Positions 49,445 to 60,346 are shown, counted from the first letter of the stretch. The stretch is 64,000 nucleotides of DNA from CALJDF01 sp038121105 (GCA_038121105.1 JAYONB010000002.1:1-64000), one strand, 5' to 3'. The notes: generated from the sequence alone by a model not told the origin. Numbers and translations: made by a program.

Positions 49445-51283
49445 CTATGGTTGCCGACCCGTCTCGACCTTCGCCAATTTCTCCGTATCGATCCACCACG
49501 CGAAAATATCGACGCCGAACTTCGGGTCTTTCGGTGGGCGCCCGAACTTGTCCCAGTATGCCAGCCGATCGATAGGGACGTAGTACTGCGGGATGACGTA
49601 ATGCCCCCACAACAAGACCCGGTCAAGCGCGCGGGTGGCGGCCACAAGGCTCGGACGATCCGGTGCGGTCACGATCTTTTCGATCAGAGCGTCGATCACC
49701 GGGTCCTTGATGCCGATAAGATTGCGACCGCCGTTACGATCTGCCGCGGCGCTACCCCAAAAGTCGCGCTGTTCGTTGCCCGGCGAGAACGATTGGCGAA
49801 ACGTGGTGATCATCATGTCTAAATCGAAGGTATCGATTCGACGCTGGTATTGCGCGGTATCAACGGTCCGCACGCTGGCCTCGATACCAAGCTTTTTGAG
49901 GTTGCTGATAAACGGCAGGACGATTTTCTCGAGGCTCGGCTGGATGAGCAATACCTCGAACTTCAAGACGCGACCGGTTTCGCCGTGCGTCAGGACACCG
50001 TCTTTCACTTGCCACCCTGCAGCCTTCAGGAGGCGCGCCGCGGTTCGGAGCTCGCGGCGCGGATTGCCCGATCCATCGGTTTTCGGCAGCGCGAAAGGCT
50101 TGGTGAAGAGCTCTTCCGGCAAGGCCTCTTTGTGCGGCAGCAGGTACTCAAGCTCGGCGCCCTCGGGAAGGCCACTTGAGGCCAGTTCCATGTTCTCGAA
50201 AAAGCTGGTCGTGCGCTGGTATTGGCCGAAGAACAACGCTTTGTTGGACCATTCGAAATCGAACGCCAACCCGACCGCTTGCCGCACCCGGCGATCGGCG
50301 AAGATGTCGCGACGCGTGTTGAAGACGAAAGCTTGCATGCCCGGCGAGGTCAGGTCCGGCACCTCCTCTTTTATGACCAATCCTTTGCGGAAGGCGGGGA
50401 AGTCATAGCCGGTCGCCCAGTCCTTCGCGGAGAACTCCGGGTAGAGATCGAATTCGTAGGACTTGAACGCCTCGCGGGCCACCGTGGCGTCGCGGTAATA
50501 GTCGTAGCGGATGTTGTCGAAATTGTTGCGCCCGATGTTGACCGGTAGGTCGGCGCCCCAATAGTCCGTCACGCGTTCGTACTCGATGAAGCGTCCGGGT
50601 TCGAACCGTTTGATTCGGTAGGGCCCGCTGCCGATCGGCGGTTCCAGGGTCGTCTCGGCGAACGCGGTCGACTCGTAGTAGTGCTTGGGCAGGACCGACA
50701 ATTGACCGACGATATTGGGAAGCTCGCGGTTGGTCGGTCCGCTGAACGTGAACTTCACGCGGAAGTCGTCGATTTTTTCCGCCGTCGCGACGTTGGCGTA
50801 GTACTGACGGTAGAACGGGTGTCCCTTGGTGGTCAGCACCTCGAAACTGAACACGACATCGTCCGCGGTGATCGGCGTGCCGTCATGCCAGCGACCATTG
50901 CGGCGCAAATTGAAGATGACCCAGGAAAAGTCGTCGGGGATTTCGACGGTTTCCGCAATCAAACCGTATTCGGCGCTGGTGTCGACCTCGTCCGCCGACC
51001 CTGTCATCAGGGTTTCGAAAACCAGTCCGATCCCACGAGCCGGCGTTCCCTTCAAGACAAAAGGATTGAGCGTGTCGAACGTCCCGGTGGCCAATTGCCG
51101 GAACAACCCGCCTTTTGGCGCCGCGGGATCGACATAGTCGAAATGAGTAAAGTCGGGCCCGTATTTGGGCGAGCCGAACTGCACCATGGCGTGCTGCGGC
51201 GTGGCGCTTTGGGCCAGCAACGCGCCGGCGCCCCAAAGGGTGGCCAAAAAAAACGTCGCGACAACTAGGGCTCCGCGTAACAC
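49445..51283 (-). CDS. yejA: extracellular peptide-binding protein, first copy
   Basis: A 612-residue paralogue of the following gene, with a signal peptide (VVATFFLATLWGAGALLAQ) and SBP_bac_5 signatures FDYVDPAAPKGGLFRQLATG, WHDGTPITADDVVFSFEVLT and LLWGHYVIPQYYVPIDRLAYW. GTG 51283 is taken because GAGGA lies 7 bases upstream and translation then starts directly at the signal peptide; an ATG at 51313 lacks a ribosome site. It ends 2 bases before the second copy, so both are in one operon. Confidence 0.9.
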   Translation of the reverse strand: MLRGALVVATFFLATLWGAGALLAQSATPQHAMVQFGSPKYGPDFTHFDYVDPAAPKGGLFRQLATGTFDTLNPFVLKGTPARGIGLVFETLMTGSADEVDTSAEYGLIAETVEIPDDFSWVIFNLRRNGRWHDGTPITADDVVFSFEVLTTKGHPFYRQYYANVATAEKIDDFRVKFTFSGPTNRELPNIVGQLSVLPKHYYESTAFAETTLEPPIGSGPYRIKRFEPGRFIEYERVTDYWGADLPVNIGRNNFDNIRYDYYRDATVAREAFKSYEFDLYPEFSAKDWATGYDFPAFRKGLVIKEEVPDLTSPGMQAFVFNTRRDIFADRRVRQAVGLAFDFEWSNKALFFGQYQRTTSFFENMELASSGLPEGAELEYLLPHKEALPEELFTKPFALPKTDGSGNPRRELRTAARLLKAAGWQVKDGVLTHGETGRVLKFEVLLIQPSLEKIVLPFISNLKKLGIEASVRTVDTAQYQRRIDTFDLDMMITTFRQSFSPGNEQRDFWGSAAADRNGGRNLIGIKDPVIDALIEKIVTAPDRPSLVAATRALDRVLLWGHYVIPQYYVPIDRLAYWDKFGRPPKDPKFGVDIFAWWIDTEKLAKVETGRQP

Positions 51284-51389
51284 GTTGAATCCTCGTCCGT
51301 GTGGGGGCTTCATTTGGGCGGGCAATTGTAGCGAAAACAAGACCTGCCGGGGTGATTTGCGCACTTGGCGTGTACAAACGCTCGTGACG

Positions 51390-52163
51390 TCAGGCACTCA
51401 GTATCTCCAGCGCCTCGGCGTGGACCCGCGCATCGCCCGCGGCCAGCACATGCCCCGCGGCCCCTTGCCGCAAGGGGTGGCCTCGCCAGTCGGTAATGGT
51501 TCCGCCGGCCTGCTCGATTACCGGGACGAGCGTCGCGTAGTCCCAAAGCTTGAGGTCGGTTTCGATCACCAGATCGATGTGCCCGGAGGCCAATAAGGCG
51601 TAGGCGTAGCAATCGCTTCCCCATCGGTTGCGGGCGACCTTTTGGCGAATTTGCTCGAAGCGCGGTTCGTCGTCGAACATGCGGGGATCGGTTGCGTCCA
51701 GCGCTGCTGCCGCCAGGCCTGAACAGGCGCGGACGCCGGTCGGCTTGCCGTTGAACGTTGTGCCATGTCCCACCGCGCCCACCCATCGTTCCCCCGTAAT
51801 CGGTTGATCGATGGCGCCAAGGAGCGGCTCGCCACGATGCCACAGCGCAATCAGCGTGCCGAAGATCGGTTTGCCGGTGACGAACGAGCCGGTGCCGTCG
51901 ATCGGGTCCAATATCCAGCAATACTCTGCATCGGCGCGCTCGCGACCGAACTCCTCGCCGATAATCCCATGATCGGGGTAGGTCGCCGCGATCAGCGCGC
52001 GAAGGCTTTCTTCGGCCTCGCGATCGGCGATCGTGACCGGGCTGTCGTCGTCCTTGGAGTCGATATCGAAGGGTTGGCGGAAATACTTGCGAATGACCTC
52101 GCCCGAACGATCGGCCAACCTCTCCGCAAAGGCGAGGAGATCAACAGGGCAGCGGTCCGCCAC
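51390..52163 (-). CDS. hisN: histidinol-phosphatase (inositol-monophosphatase family)
   Basis: A 257-residue Mg-dependent phosphatase. Metal ligands lie in GIIGEEFG, LDPIDGTGSF and WDYATLVPVIEQAGG. The size and the segment AVGHGTTFNGKPTGVRACSG match HisN-type enzymes that do the penultimate step of histidine synthesis in alphaproteobacteria lacking the HisB phosphatase. Inositol-monophosphatase activity cannot be excluded. It starts 11 bases after the cytochrome c stop. Confidence 0.88.
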   Translation of the reverse strand: MADRCPVDLLAFAERLADRSGEVIRKYFRQPFDIDSKDDDSPVTIADREAEESLRALIAATYPDHGIIGEEFGRERADAEYCWILDPIDGTGSFVTGKPIFGTLIALWHRGEPLLGAIDQPITGERWVGAVGHGTTFNGKPTGVRACSGLAAAALDATDPRMFDDEPRFEQIRQKVARNRWGSDCYAYALLASGHIDLVIETDLKLWDYATLVPVIEQAGGTITDWRGHPLRQGAAGHVLAAGDARVHAEALEILSA

Positions 52164-52174
52164 CCGGTCGCCTG

Positions 52175-52714
52175 TTAGTTGACGGGGAGCGGCAGGGGCG
52201 AATCGCTCTGCTGACGCATGTAAAGCAGAATGGCCGCCCGTTCTTCGGCCTTGCGCAATCCGGCGAAGCTCATCTTCGTGCCCGGCAACGCATTACGTGG
52301 CGAGGCGAGGAAAGCGTCCAGCTCCTCGAAAGTCCACTGACCGCCTTTTTCCTCCAGTGCATTGGAGTAGGCGAAATCCTTGGTAGCCGGGGCCCCGCCC
52401 AAGACGTTGTAGAGATTGGGGCCGACCTTGTTGGCACCGTCTTTCTCGAAGGTGTGGCAGGAGGCGCATTTCTTGGCCACCCGCGCGCCGGTCTCGACAT
52501 TGGCCGAGGCGAGAAGGACCGGCAGCGGTGGGGTTTCGGGCTCAGCTTCGGCCACGGCGCCATGGCTTTCCTCGGCGACCGCAATCTCGCCGTAGGCCTG
52601 GCCTTCCATTTCGTGGGGGTGGAACACGGTTTCGCTGACTTTGGCCACGACGAAAACGACAAGAATCGTGCCCAGAATGGCGCCCGCAAATTTATTCAGC
52701 TCAAACGTATCCAT
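52175..52714 (-). CDS. membrane-anchored cytochrome c family protein (CycM-like)
   Basis: A 179-residue protein. An uncleaved N-terminal helix (FAGAILGTILVVFVVAKVSE) anchors a periplasmic class I cytochrome c. The haem site is CASCH (residues about 87-91) and the axial Met is in PGTKMSFAGL; KVGPNLYNVLG is characteristic of cytochrome c2/CycM. A Glu/Ala/Pro-rich linker (about 40 residues) joins them. It likely carries electrons from the bc1 complex to a terminal oxidase. It is divergent from kdsB, a common neighbour. Confidence 0.92.
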   Translation of the reverse strand: MDTFELNKFAGAILGTILVVFVVAKVSETVFHPHEMEGQAYGEIAVAEESHGAVAEAEPETPPLPVLLASANVETGARVAKKCASCHTFEKDGANKVGPNLYNVLGGAPATKDFAYSNALEEKGGQWTFEELDAFLASPRNALPGTKMSFAGLRKAEERAAILLYMRQQSDSPLPLPVN

Positions 52715-52837
52715 CGACCACTTCCTCGGAAATTGCCGCCCGACTATTCATGAAATCGACAGGGGGCGCAACGCAAAGACGGGCGCATGAATACCCCAAT
52801 TATTGGCTGGCTTCCAGCGTTTATGGACTAAAAAACG

Positions 52838-52850
52838 AATGATTTTCATT
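52838..52850. promoter_or_regulatory. Fur-like palindrome in the cytochrome c-kdsB gap
   Basis: AATGA-TTT-TCATT is a perfect 5-bp inverted repeat close to the core of a classical Fur box (ATGATAATCAT), with mismatches in the centre. It lies 124 bases upstream of the cytochrome c gene and 94 bases before kdsB. Iron control of a haem protein is plausible but unproven. The rest of 52715-52943 shows no gene. Confidence 0.3.
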
Positions 52851-52943
52851 AGCTTAGCTTCTACCATCCGCGCGGGGCCTTCCAAAGGGACGGTGGCGGG
52901 CCGCATACAAGTTTTCGCGCCCTAATTGCAAAGCTAGGTTCCC

Positions 52944-53693
52944 TTGAGCGACCAGACCCTCGTGGTGATTCCCGCACGTATGGCCTCAACCCGGTTGCCG
53001 GGCAAGCCGTTGGCCGATATCGGCGGTGTTCCCATGATCGTCCAAGTGTGGCGCCGGGCAGTCGAAGCGGCCGTGGGGCCCGTCATCGTCGCTTGTGCGG
53101 AGCAAGAAATCGCCGATGCGGTCGCCGATGCCGGTGGCGAGGCCGTATTGACTCGCCCCGACCACCCTTCAGGGTCCGATCGCGTTTTTGAGGCCGTCAG
53201 TACGTTTGGCGGTGCTGTCGGGGGGGTCGTCAATCTGCAAGGCGATCTGCCGACGATCGACCCGAAAGACATTCAAAAACTATGCATCGCGCTGGCCGCC
53301 GCGCCTGCCGCGGTCGACATCGCGACCCTGGTCACCCCGATCAAAGACGATGCCGAGGCGGCCGACCCGAATGTCGTCAAAGCCGTCGTTGCCTTCCCGA
53401 GGGGTGCCGAAACCGGTCGGGCGCTCTATTTCTCGCGTCTGCCTGTCCCGGGTGGCGATGCCCCGCGCTACCATCACATCGGCATTTATGCCTACCGACC
53501 CGCCGCCCTGGCGCGCTTCGTGGCCCTGCCGCCCAGCCCACTCGAGAAAAGCGAGCGTCTGGAGCAACTCCGCGCCTTGGAGGCCGGAATGACGATCGTG
53601 GCGCAACGCGTTGACACGATTCCGCTCGGTGTCGATACTCCCGCTCATCTCGCCGAGGCGAGACGGATTTTGTCAATAAAATCAGATAAATAG
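52944..53693 (+). CDS. kdsB: 3-deoxy-manno-octulosonate cytidylyltransferase
   Basis: A 249-residue enzyme activating KDO as CMP-KDO for LPS inner-core synthesis. The nucleotide-binding start is VVIPARMASTRLPGKPLADIGG, followed by DHPSGSDRVFEAV, NLQGDLPTIDP and HHIGIYAYRPAALARF. It starts at TTG (52944), because no ATG precedes the conserved motif. It works downstream of kdsD (about 11 kb) and supplies the Lpt pathway. pheA follows after 9 bases. Confidence 0.94.
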   Translation: MSDQTLVVIPARMASTRLPGKPLADIGGVPMIVQVWRRAVEAAVGPVIVACAEQEIADAVADAGGEAVLTRPDHPSGSDRVFEAVSTFGGAVGGVVNLQGDLPTIDPKDIQKLCIALAAAPAAVDIATLVTPIKDDAEAADPNVVKAVVAFPRGAETGRALYFSRLPVPGGDAPRYHHIGIYAYRPAALARFVALPPSPLEKSERLEQLRALEAGMTIVAQRVDTIPLGVDTPAHLAEARRILSIKSDK

Positions 53694-53702
53694 AGAGCAC
53701 GC

Positions 53703-54554
53703 ATGGCGCCCGCCGCGGATCAACTCATTGCCTTCCAAGGGCACCCCGGCGCCTATTCTCATTTGGCGTGCCGTGAGGCCTACCCCGATCTTGAGGCCAT
53801 GCCGTGCGAATCCTTCGAAGATGCCTTCGATGCGGTCACGAGCGGGCGTGCCCATCTCGCCATGATCCCGATCGAAAATTCGGTGGCCGGCCGGGTGGCC
53901 GACATTCACACGCTGTTGCCCGATTCGGGGCTGTTCATTGTGGCCGAGCACTTTCAGCGCGTGAACCACTGCCTCTTGACCGTTCCGGGTGCCACGGTCG
54001 GCGATCTGAAGGCCGTTCACAGCCATATCCAGGCCTTGAGCCAATGTCGCAACTTGATCCGGGATTTGGGGATCATTGCTGAAATCGAGGCAGACACCGC
54101 CGGCTCGGCTAAGGATGTCGCGGCACGGGCCGACAAGGCCCACGCCGCCATCGCATCCGACCTCGCGGGTGAGATCTACGGCCTCGATGTCCTACGCCGC
54201 GACATCGAGGACGCCGATCACAACACGACGCGGTTCGTTGTGTTGTCACGAACGGCGCGTCGTCCGGCGCCCGATGAGGGACCCTGCATGACGTCGTTCG
54301 TTTTTCAGGTCCGCAACGTGCCGTCGGCGCTTTACAAGGCGATGGGTGGGTTTGCCACCAACAACGTCAACATGACCAAGCTCGAGAGCTACCAAGTCGG
54401 CGGCAGTTTCAATGCGACGCAGTTCTATGCCGATGTCGAAGGACATGCCGACGACAAGAACGTTAGCTTGGCCCTCGAAGAGCTCCATTTCTTTACCTCG
54501 AAGCTCAAGATTTTGGGCGTCTATCCCGCCCACCCCTTTCGCGGGCGCGGCTAG
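53703..54554 (+). CDS. pheA: prephenate dehydratase
   Basis: A 283-residue monofunctional enzyme converting prephenate to phenylpyruvate. The catalytic domain has FQGHPGAYSH, IPIENSVAGRV and NTTRFVVL (the TRF motif). A C-terminal ACT regulatory domain (FVFQVRNVPSALYKAMGGFA, KLESYQVGGSFNATQFYADV) gives Phe feedback inhibition. There is no chorismate mutase domain. Its stop directly abuts the nudC stop on the other strand (CTAGCTAG). Confidence 0.95.
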   Translation: MAPAADQLIAFQGHPGAYSHLACREAYPDLEAMPCESFEDAFDAVTSGRAHLAMIPIENSVAGRVADIHTLLPDSGLFIVAEHFQRVNHCLLTVPGATVGDLKAVHSHIQALSQCRNLIRDLGIIAEIEADTAGSAKDVAARADKAHAAIASDLAGEIYGLDVLRRDIEDADHNTTRFVVLSRTARRPAPDEGPCMTSFVFQVRNVPSALYKAMGGFATNNVNMTKLESYQVGGSFNATQFYADVEGHADDKNVSLALEELHFFTSKLKILGVYPAHPFRGRG

Positions 54555-55538
54555 CTAGTCTCCGTTCGGGTAGACCCAGGCCCGCATCAATTGATGGGCG
54601 ATGGCCATCGGGGCCGGCACCATCAGCTCGAACTCGCCGGAGTCATCGGGTGTCGCGATCTCGGTGAACGGATCGAACGCCTTGGCCGTGACCTTGTCGA
54701 TCGCCCGGCGAACCGCGTCACGCGCCACCCAACGTGCGTCATCCAGCTCGTGCGGATCGATCGTAATCTGATCGGTTAGGGCTTCGCCGATACACCCGAT
54801 CATCAGCGAAGACGGATAGGGCCAAGGCTGGGAAGAGTGGTACCGCACTTCGCCGACCTCAATCGCGGCCTCTTCCCATACTTCCCGCCGAACAGCCTCC
54901 TCGATGGACTCGCCGGGTTCCATGAACCCCGCTAGCGTCGAATAGAATCCGTTGGGAAACCAGCGCTGGCGGCCAACGAGGCATCGATCGCCGTGGGCGA
55001 TCAACATGATGACCACGGGGTCGGTGCGCGGGAAATGTTGCGCGCCGCAGCCGGTACTGGAGCACCGCCGGACGTAACCGGCGTCGGCCATCCGGGTCGG
55101 GGCCCCGCACACCGCGCAAAATCCATGACGCCGGTGCCAATCGATAAGGGACCGTGCTTGCGCCAGAAGCGAGGCATCGCCGCGCGAAATGTTGGGCGCG
55201 ATGCTGCGGACTTCCTCGTATTGGATGTCGGGGAAGGGCGCTTCATCGCCCTCGCCGCCCGCGTCGAACGCGAAATACGGCACCCGTTGCCGGTCGACCC
55301 CCAGGAGAATGGCATTGGCCCCATCGAGGTGGCCTTGCGCCTGCTCGGCGCTCAACCACGTCAGGCACGCGGTATCGCTGGGATCGGTCGGCGCCTTGAG
55401 TTGCCAAAGGGGAAGAAAGCGGGCCCTGGGGTCGCGCAGCTGCGTTGCCAGCCACTCGGGATCACGGCGGGCATTGCCCGCCCGGTCCAGATGGCTTCCG
55501 GCAAATACGTTGCCTTCAAAGGGGTTTAACGCGTCCAT
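54555..55538 (-). CDS. nudC: NAD(+) diphosphatase / NAD-RNA decapping Nudix enzyme
   Basis: A 327-residue NudC-type protein. The zinc ribbon is CAVCGAPT and CSSTGCGAQH, the Nudix box GFMEPGESIEEAVRREVWEEAAIEVG, and the NudC-specific SQPWPYPSSLM follows. It hydrolyses NAD(H) and can remove NAD caps from RNA. The start at 55538 (MDALNPFEGN) fits the conserved N-terminus; ATG 55553 is an alternative. Confidence 0.92.
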   Translation of the reverse strand: MDALNPFEGNVFAGSHLDRAGNARRDPEWLATQLRDPRARFLPLWQLKAPTDPSDTACLTWLSAEQAQGHLDGANAILLGVDRQRVPYFAFDAGGEGDEAPFPDIQYEEVRSIAPNISRGDASLLAQARSLIDWHRRHGFCAVCGAPTRMADAGYVRRCSSTGCGAQHFPRTDPVVIMLIAHGDRCLVGRQRWFPNGFYSTLAGFMEPGESIEEAVRREVWEEAAIEVGEVRYHSSQPWPYPSSLMIGCIGEALTDQITIDPHELDDARWVARDAVRRAIDKVTAKAFDPFTEIATPDDSGEFELMVPAPMAIAHQLMRAWVYPNGD

Positions 55539-55623
55539 GATCTCGGGCCACATTTGCACCCCACTGAACGCCGCGCAAGGGAGCGCAACCTATGGGACTC
55601 TCGGCGCAATGCGATATAGTCCC

Positions 55624-55726
55624 GGTGGGAGGTTGGCGGCGGACGGTGGCGCTCGCCAATCCGGTCAGGTCCGGAAGGAAGCAGCCGTAACGGGATGCAG
55701 CCGGGTCGCCTCACCAACCTCCCACC
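55624..55726 (+). ncRNA. ffs: bacterial small signal recognition particle RNA (4.5S)
   Basis: The apical domain with GGTCAGGTCCGGAAGGAAG and GCAGCCGTAACGG is the invariant Ffh-binding region of 4.5S RNA. The ends GGTGGGAGGTTGG (55624-55636) and CCAACCTCCCACC (55714-55726) form a perfect 13-bp closing helix. True ends may be a few bases wider. A TATAGT hexamer at 55615-55620 is close to the 5' end. It lies directly before dnaX, as in many proteobacteria. Confidence 0.96.
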
Positions 55727-55765
55727 TTCGCGAACCGGCGCGTCCGTTCGATCAACAAAAGACCT

Positions 55766-57528
<1,763 letters not shown>

Positions 57529-57532
<4 letters not shown>

Positions 57533-57849
57533 AAAACATTGCTCAAATGATGAAGCAAGCGCAGCAGATGCAGTCCAAGATGGCGGAGATGCAAGAGCAG
57601 CTTGATGCAGCCGAACTCAAGGGTGCCTCCGGTGGCGGCTTGGTCGAAGTCACGATGAACGGCAAAGGCGATGTGCGCGCCGTACGGATCGATCCGTCGT
57701 TGATGTCGGGCGAAAAGGAAATCGTCGAAGATCTCGTTGTAGCGGCGTGCGCCGATGCCAAGTCCCGTGTCGATGAACACGCTGCGGAAGAAATGAAAAA
57801 GCTCACCGGGGGAATCGAGTTGCCGCCCGGCATGAAGCTGCCGTTCTAG
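57529..57849 (+). CDS. ybaB: YbaB/EbfC family nucleoid-associated protein
   Basis: A 106-residue DNA-binding protein. It begins with the amphipathic helix IAQMMKQAQQMQSKMAEMQEQL, then GLVEVTMNGKGDVRAVRIDPSLM, and ends LPPGMKLPF, all typical of the family. The start is a TTG at 57529 overlapping the dnaX stop (TTGA), with GGAG upstream in dnaX. The dnaX-ybaB-recR order is conserved across bacteria. Confidence 0.93.
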
Positions 57850-57861
57850 CCGGCGCCGTTC

Positions 57862-58464
57862 GTGCACGGCACGGAAATCGAGCGGCTGGTTCAGCTGCTG
57901 GCCAAGCTCCCCGGATTGGGCCCACGCTCCGCGAAGCGGGCTGTGCTGCAGCTTCTGAAGAAAAAGGAAACGCTCCTGCGCCCGCTGGCCGATGCCATGC
58001 TCAAGGCGGCGGACGCCGTGCATGAGTGCCCGAGTTGCGGGAATCTTGATACCGCTATGCCATGTCACTTCTGTACCGACCCCAAGCGTGACGAGACGGT
58101 TATTTGCGTCGTCGAAGACGTCGCGGACCTCTGGGCGCTGGAGCGCGTTATCGAGTTTCGCGGGCGCTTTCATGTCTTGGGCGGCGTGCTGTCGGCGCTT
58201 GATGGGGTCGGGCCCGAAGATCTCCGGATCGGCGGCCTAGTGACGCGCGCCAAGGAAGAGCGGGTGCGCGAAGTGATTCTGGCGACCAGTGCCACCGTCG
58301 ATGGACAAACCACCGCCCACTACGTGGTCGATCGTCTTGCCGCCTGCGACGTGACGGTGACCCGCCTTGCCCACGGAGTACCGGTGGGCGGCGAACTCGA
58401 CTACCTGGATGAGGGAACGCTCAATACGGCGCTCAAGGCCCGCCGCCCGCTCGATCCGGCGTGA
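57862..58464 (+). CDS. recR: recombination mediator RecR
   Basis: A 200-residue protein that acts with RecO/RecF to load RecA on gapped DNA. It has the HhH helix region LPGLGPRSAKRAVLQLL, the zinc finger CPSCGN/CHFC, and the Toprim domain with VVEDVADLWALE and ARGLSALDGVGPEDLRI-like loop (here VLSALDGVGPEDLRI). It starts at GTG; no strong ribosome site is seen. Its stop overlaps the next gene (GTGA). Confidence 0.95.
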   Translation: MHGTEIERLVQLLAKLPGLGPRSAKRAVLQLLKKKETLLRPLADAMLKAADAVHECPSCGNLDTAMPCHFCTDPKRDETVICVVEDVADLWALERVIEFRGRFHVLGGVLSALDGVGPEDLRIGGLVTRAKEERVREVILATSATVDGQTTAHYVVDRLAACDVTVTRLAHGVPVGGELDYLDEGTLNTALKARRPLDPA

Positions 58465-59129
58465 CCGAGCGCATTCTCCTAAGTTGGAGTAGCGGCAAGG
58501 ACAGTGCCTGGGCATTGCACCACCTTCGGTTGGCGACCGATGTCGAGGTCGTCGGCCTCCTCACCACAGTGACCGAGCCTTTTGATCGGGTTTCGATGCA
58601 CGGGGTGCGTCGGGCCATTCTCCGCGCGCAGGCCGTCGCGGCCGGTCTTCCACTCATGGAAGTGATGATCCCCTCGCCTTGTCCCAATGAGGTGTACGCG
58701 GAACGTATGGCCGCGGCGATGAATAAGGTGCGCGACGACGGCATCGGCACGATCGCGTTCGGCGACCTTTTTCTCGAAGATATACGTGACTACCGCGAGG
58801 CCAACCTCGCAGAGGTTGGGATGTCGGCGGTGTTTCCGCTGTGGCAGCGCCCGACGCCGAACCTCGCGCGGCAAATGGTCGCCGGGGGGCTTCGTGCCGC
58901 CGTGGTGTGCGTCGACCCGCGCCGGCTGGACGCCTCGTTTGCCGGCCGCCTATTCGACGAAAGTTTTCTCGACGATCTTCCCGAAGATGTCGACCCGTGC
59001 GGGGAGAACGGCGAGTTCCATACGCTGGTTTTCGGCGGTCCGATGTTTGAGAAAGACCTATCGGTCACGGTCGGTGAGACGGTCCTAAGGGACGGCTTCG
59101 TGTTCGCCGACGTAATGCTTGATCGTTAG
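58461..59129 (+). CDS. Dph6-type (diphthine-ammonia ligase family) ATP pyrophosphatase
   Basis: A 222-residue PP-loop enzyme of the DUF71/ATP_bind_4 family. The ATP-pyrophosphatase loop is LLSWSSGKDSAWALHHLR near the N-terminus and the family motif CGENGEFHTLVFGGPMF near the C-terminus. Eukaryotic and archaeal relatives amidate diphthine on EF2; bacteria lack diphthamide, so the bacterial substrate is unknown. It starts with a GTG overlapping the recR stop. It is convergent with rmuC with overlapping stops (TTAG). Confidence 0.85.
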   Translation: MTERILLSWSSGKDSAWALHHLRLATDVEVVGLLTTVTEPFDRVSMHGVRRAILRAQAVAAGLPLMEVMIPSPCPNEVYAERMAAAMNKVRDDGIGTIAFGDLFLEDIRDYREANLAEVGMSAVFPLWQRPTPNLARQMVAGGLRAAVVCVDPRRLDASFAGRLFDESFLDDLPEDVDPCGENGEFHTLVFGGPMFEKDLSVTVGETVLRDGFVFADVMLDR

Positions 59130-60346
59130 CGGGGCGGTCGCAGGGACCCGGAGATCTGGCTGATGTTTGAGGCCGGATTTGACTCCGCCGATTCGTCCGG
59201 GCTGGGGGGCGAGAACGGCAATTCGCTGGTGCCGTCTTCTTCGGCTTCCGGATTTTTGGATTCAAGCTGCAGTTCGCCGATTCGTTCGCCGCGGCGCATG
59301 ACCTTGTCGGTCGAGATTCTGATTTTTCGGACATCGTCGACGGTCTGATTAAAATGTCTTTCTAACGCGCCAACCCGATCGTCGAGCCGTGTCGCATCTT
59401 GCAGCAACAGGCCGACCTCGGCCTGGATCACGTCGGCTTGCTCGCGCATCTGCACATCTTTGAGAACCGCGCGGACGGTGTTGAGCAGCGCCCACATCGT
59501 CGTCGGCGAGACGATCCAAACCCGCAGTCGGTGCGATTCATCGACCACTTCCGTCAGCGATCCGTGGATCTCCGCGTAAACTGCCTCGGAGGGGATGAAC
59601 ATAATCGCCGATTCCGCGGTCTCCCCCGGGACGATGTAGCGGCCCGCAATATCGCGAATATGCTTCTGCATATCGGCTTTGAATTTGCGCGCTGCGATAA
59701 GGCGATCTCCGTCGTTTTCCGCCTTGCGCAGGGCCTGATAGCTCTCCAAGGGAAACTTGGCATCGACCGCGATCGACCCCGGTGGGTTGGGGAGTCGAAG
59801 GAGGCAATCGGGCCGCGTGCCGTTGCCGAGTGTCTTTTGGAGATCGAACGCCGAGGGCGGCAGCATGTTGCGCACGATGTCGTTGAGCTGCACCTCGCCA
59901 AAAGCGCCACGCGCTTGTTTGTTCGCCAAGAGATCCTGCAGATTGACGACTTGCCCCGACAGTTCGGTGATGTTGCGTTGTGCTTCGTCGATTTTGCTCA
60001 AGTGCTTACGCAACTCACCCAGACTTTCGGCCGTCTTCACCGCAGATGTCTGCAAGGACTGCTGCATTTGCCCAGAAACCGCGTCGAGCCGCTCGTTCAG
60101 GGTGCCGGTCATCGCAGATTGGAGCGTCGCGGTAGCTTCGGCCATCGCCTTGATCTGTCCCAGGACCTCGGCCTGCGCCTGCGTTAATCCCGATGTCGAC
60201 ACGGCGAGTTCCGCCAATCGGCGTTCCGCAGCCTGGGACCGGCTTCGGTACCGGCCCATCACGATGAAGCCAACTAGGACCACCAACCCGATCGCGACGG
60301 CGATCGGCAGCCATGGCCAATCCTGAATCAACTGATCAAACGACAT
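59126..60346 (-). CDS. rmuC: RmuC-family DNA recombination protein
   Basis: A 406-residue protein. An N-terminal membrane helix (LPIAVAIGLVVLVGFIVMG) is followed by a long coiled coil (about residues 35-135) and the RmuC nuclease-like domain with ARGAFGEVQLNDIVRNML, AVDAKFPLESYQALRKAEND and FIPSEAVYAEIH. RmuC limits inversion of short repeats in E. coli. The start at 60346 (MSFDQLIQDW) is preferred to a longer frame that overlaps the def side. Confidence 0.92.
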   Translation of the reverse strand: MSFDQLIQDWPWLPIAVAIGLVVLVGFIVMGRYRSRSQAAERRLAELAVSTSGLTQAQAEVLGQIKAMAEATATLQSAMTGTLNERLDAVSGQMQQSLQTSAVKTAESLGELRKHLSKIDEAQRNITELSGQVVNLQDLLANKQARGAFGEVQLNDIVRNMLPPSAFDLQKTLGNGTRPDCLLRLPNPPGSIAVDAKFPLESYQALRKAENDGDRLIAARKFKADMQKHIRDIAGRYIVPGETAESAIMFIPSEAVYAEIHGSLTEVVDESHRLRVWIVSPTTMWALLNTVRAVLKDVQMREQADVIQAEVGLLLQDATRLDDRVGALERHFNQTVDDVRKIRISTDKVMRRGERIGELQLESKNPEAEEDGTSELPFSPPSPDESAESNPASNISQISGSLRPPR

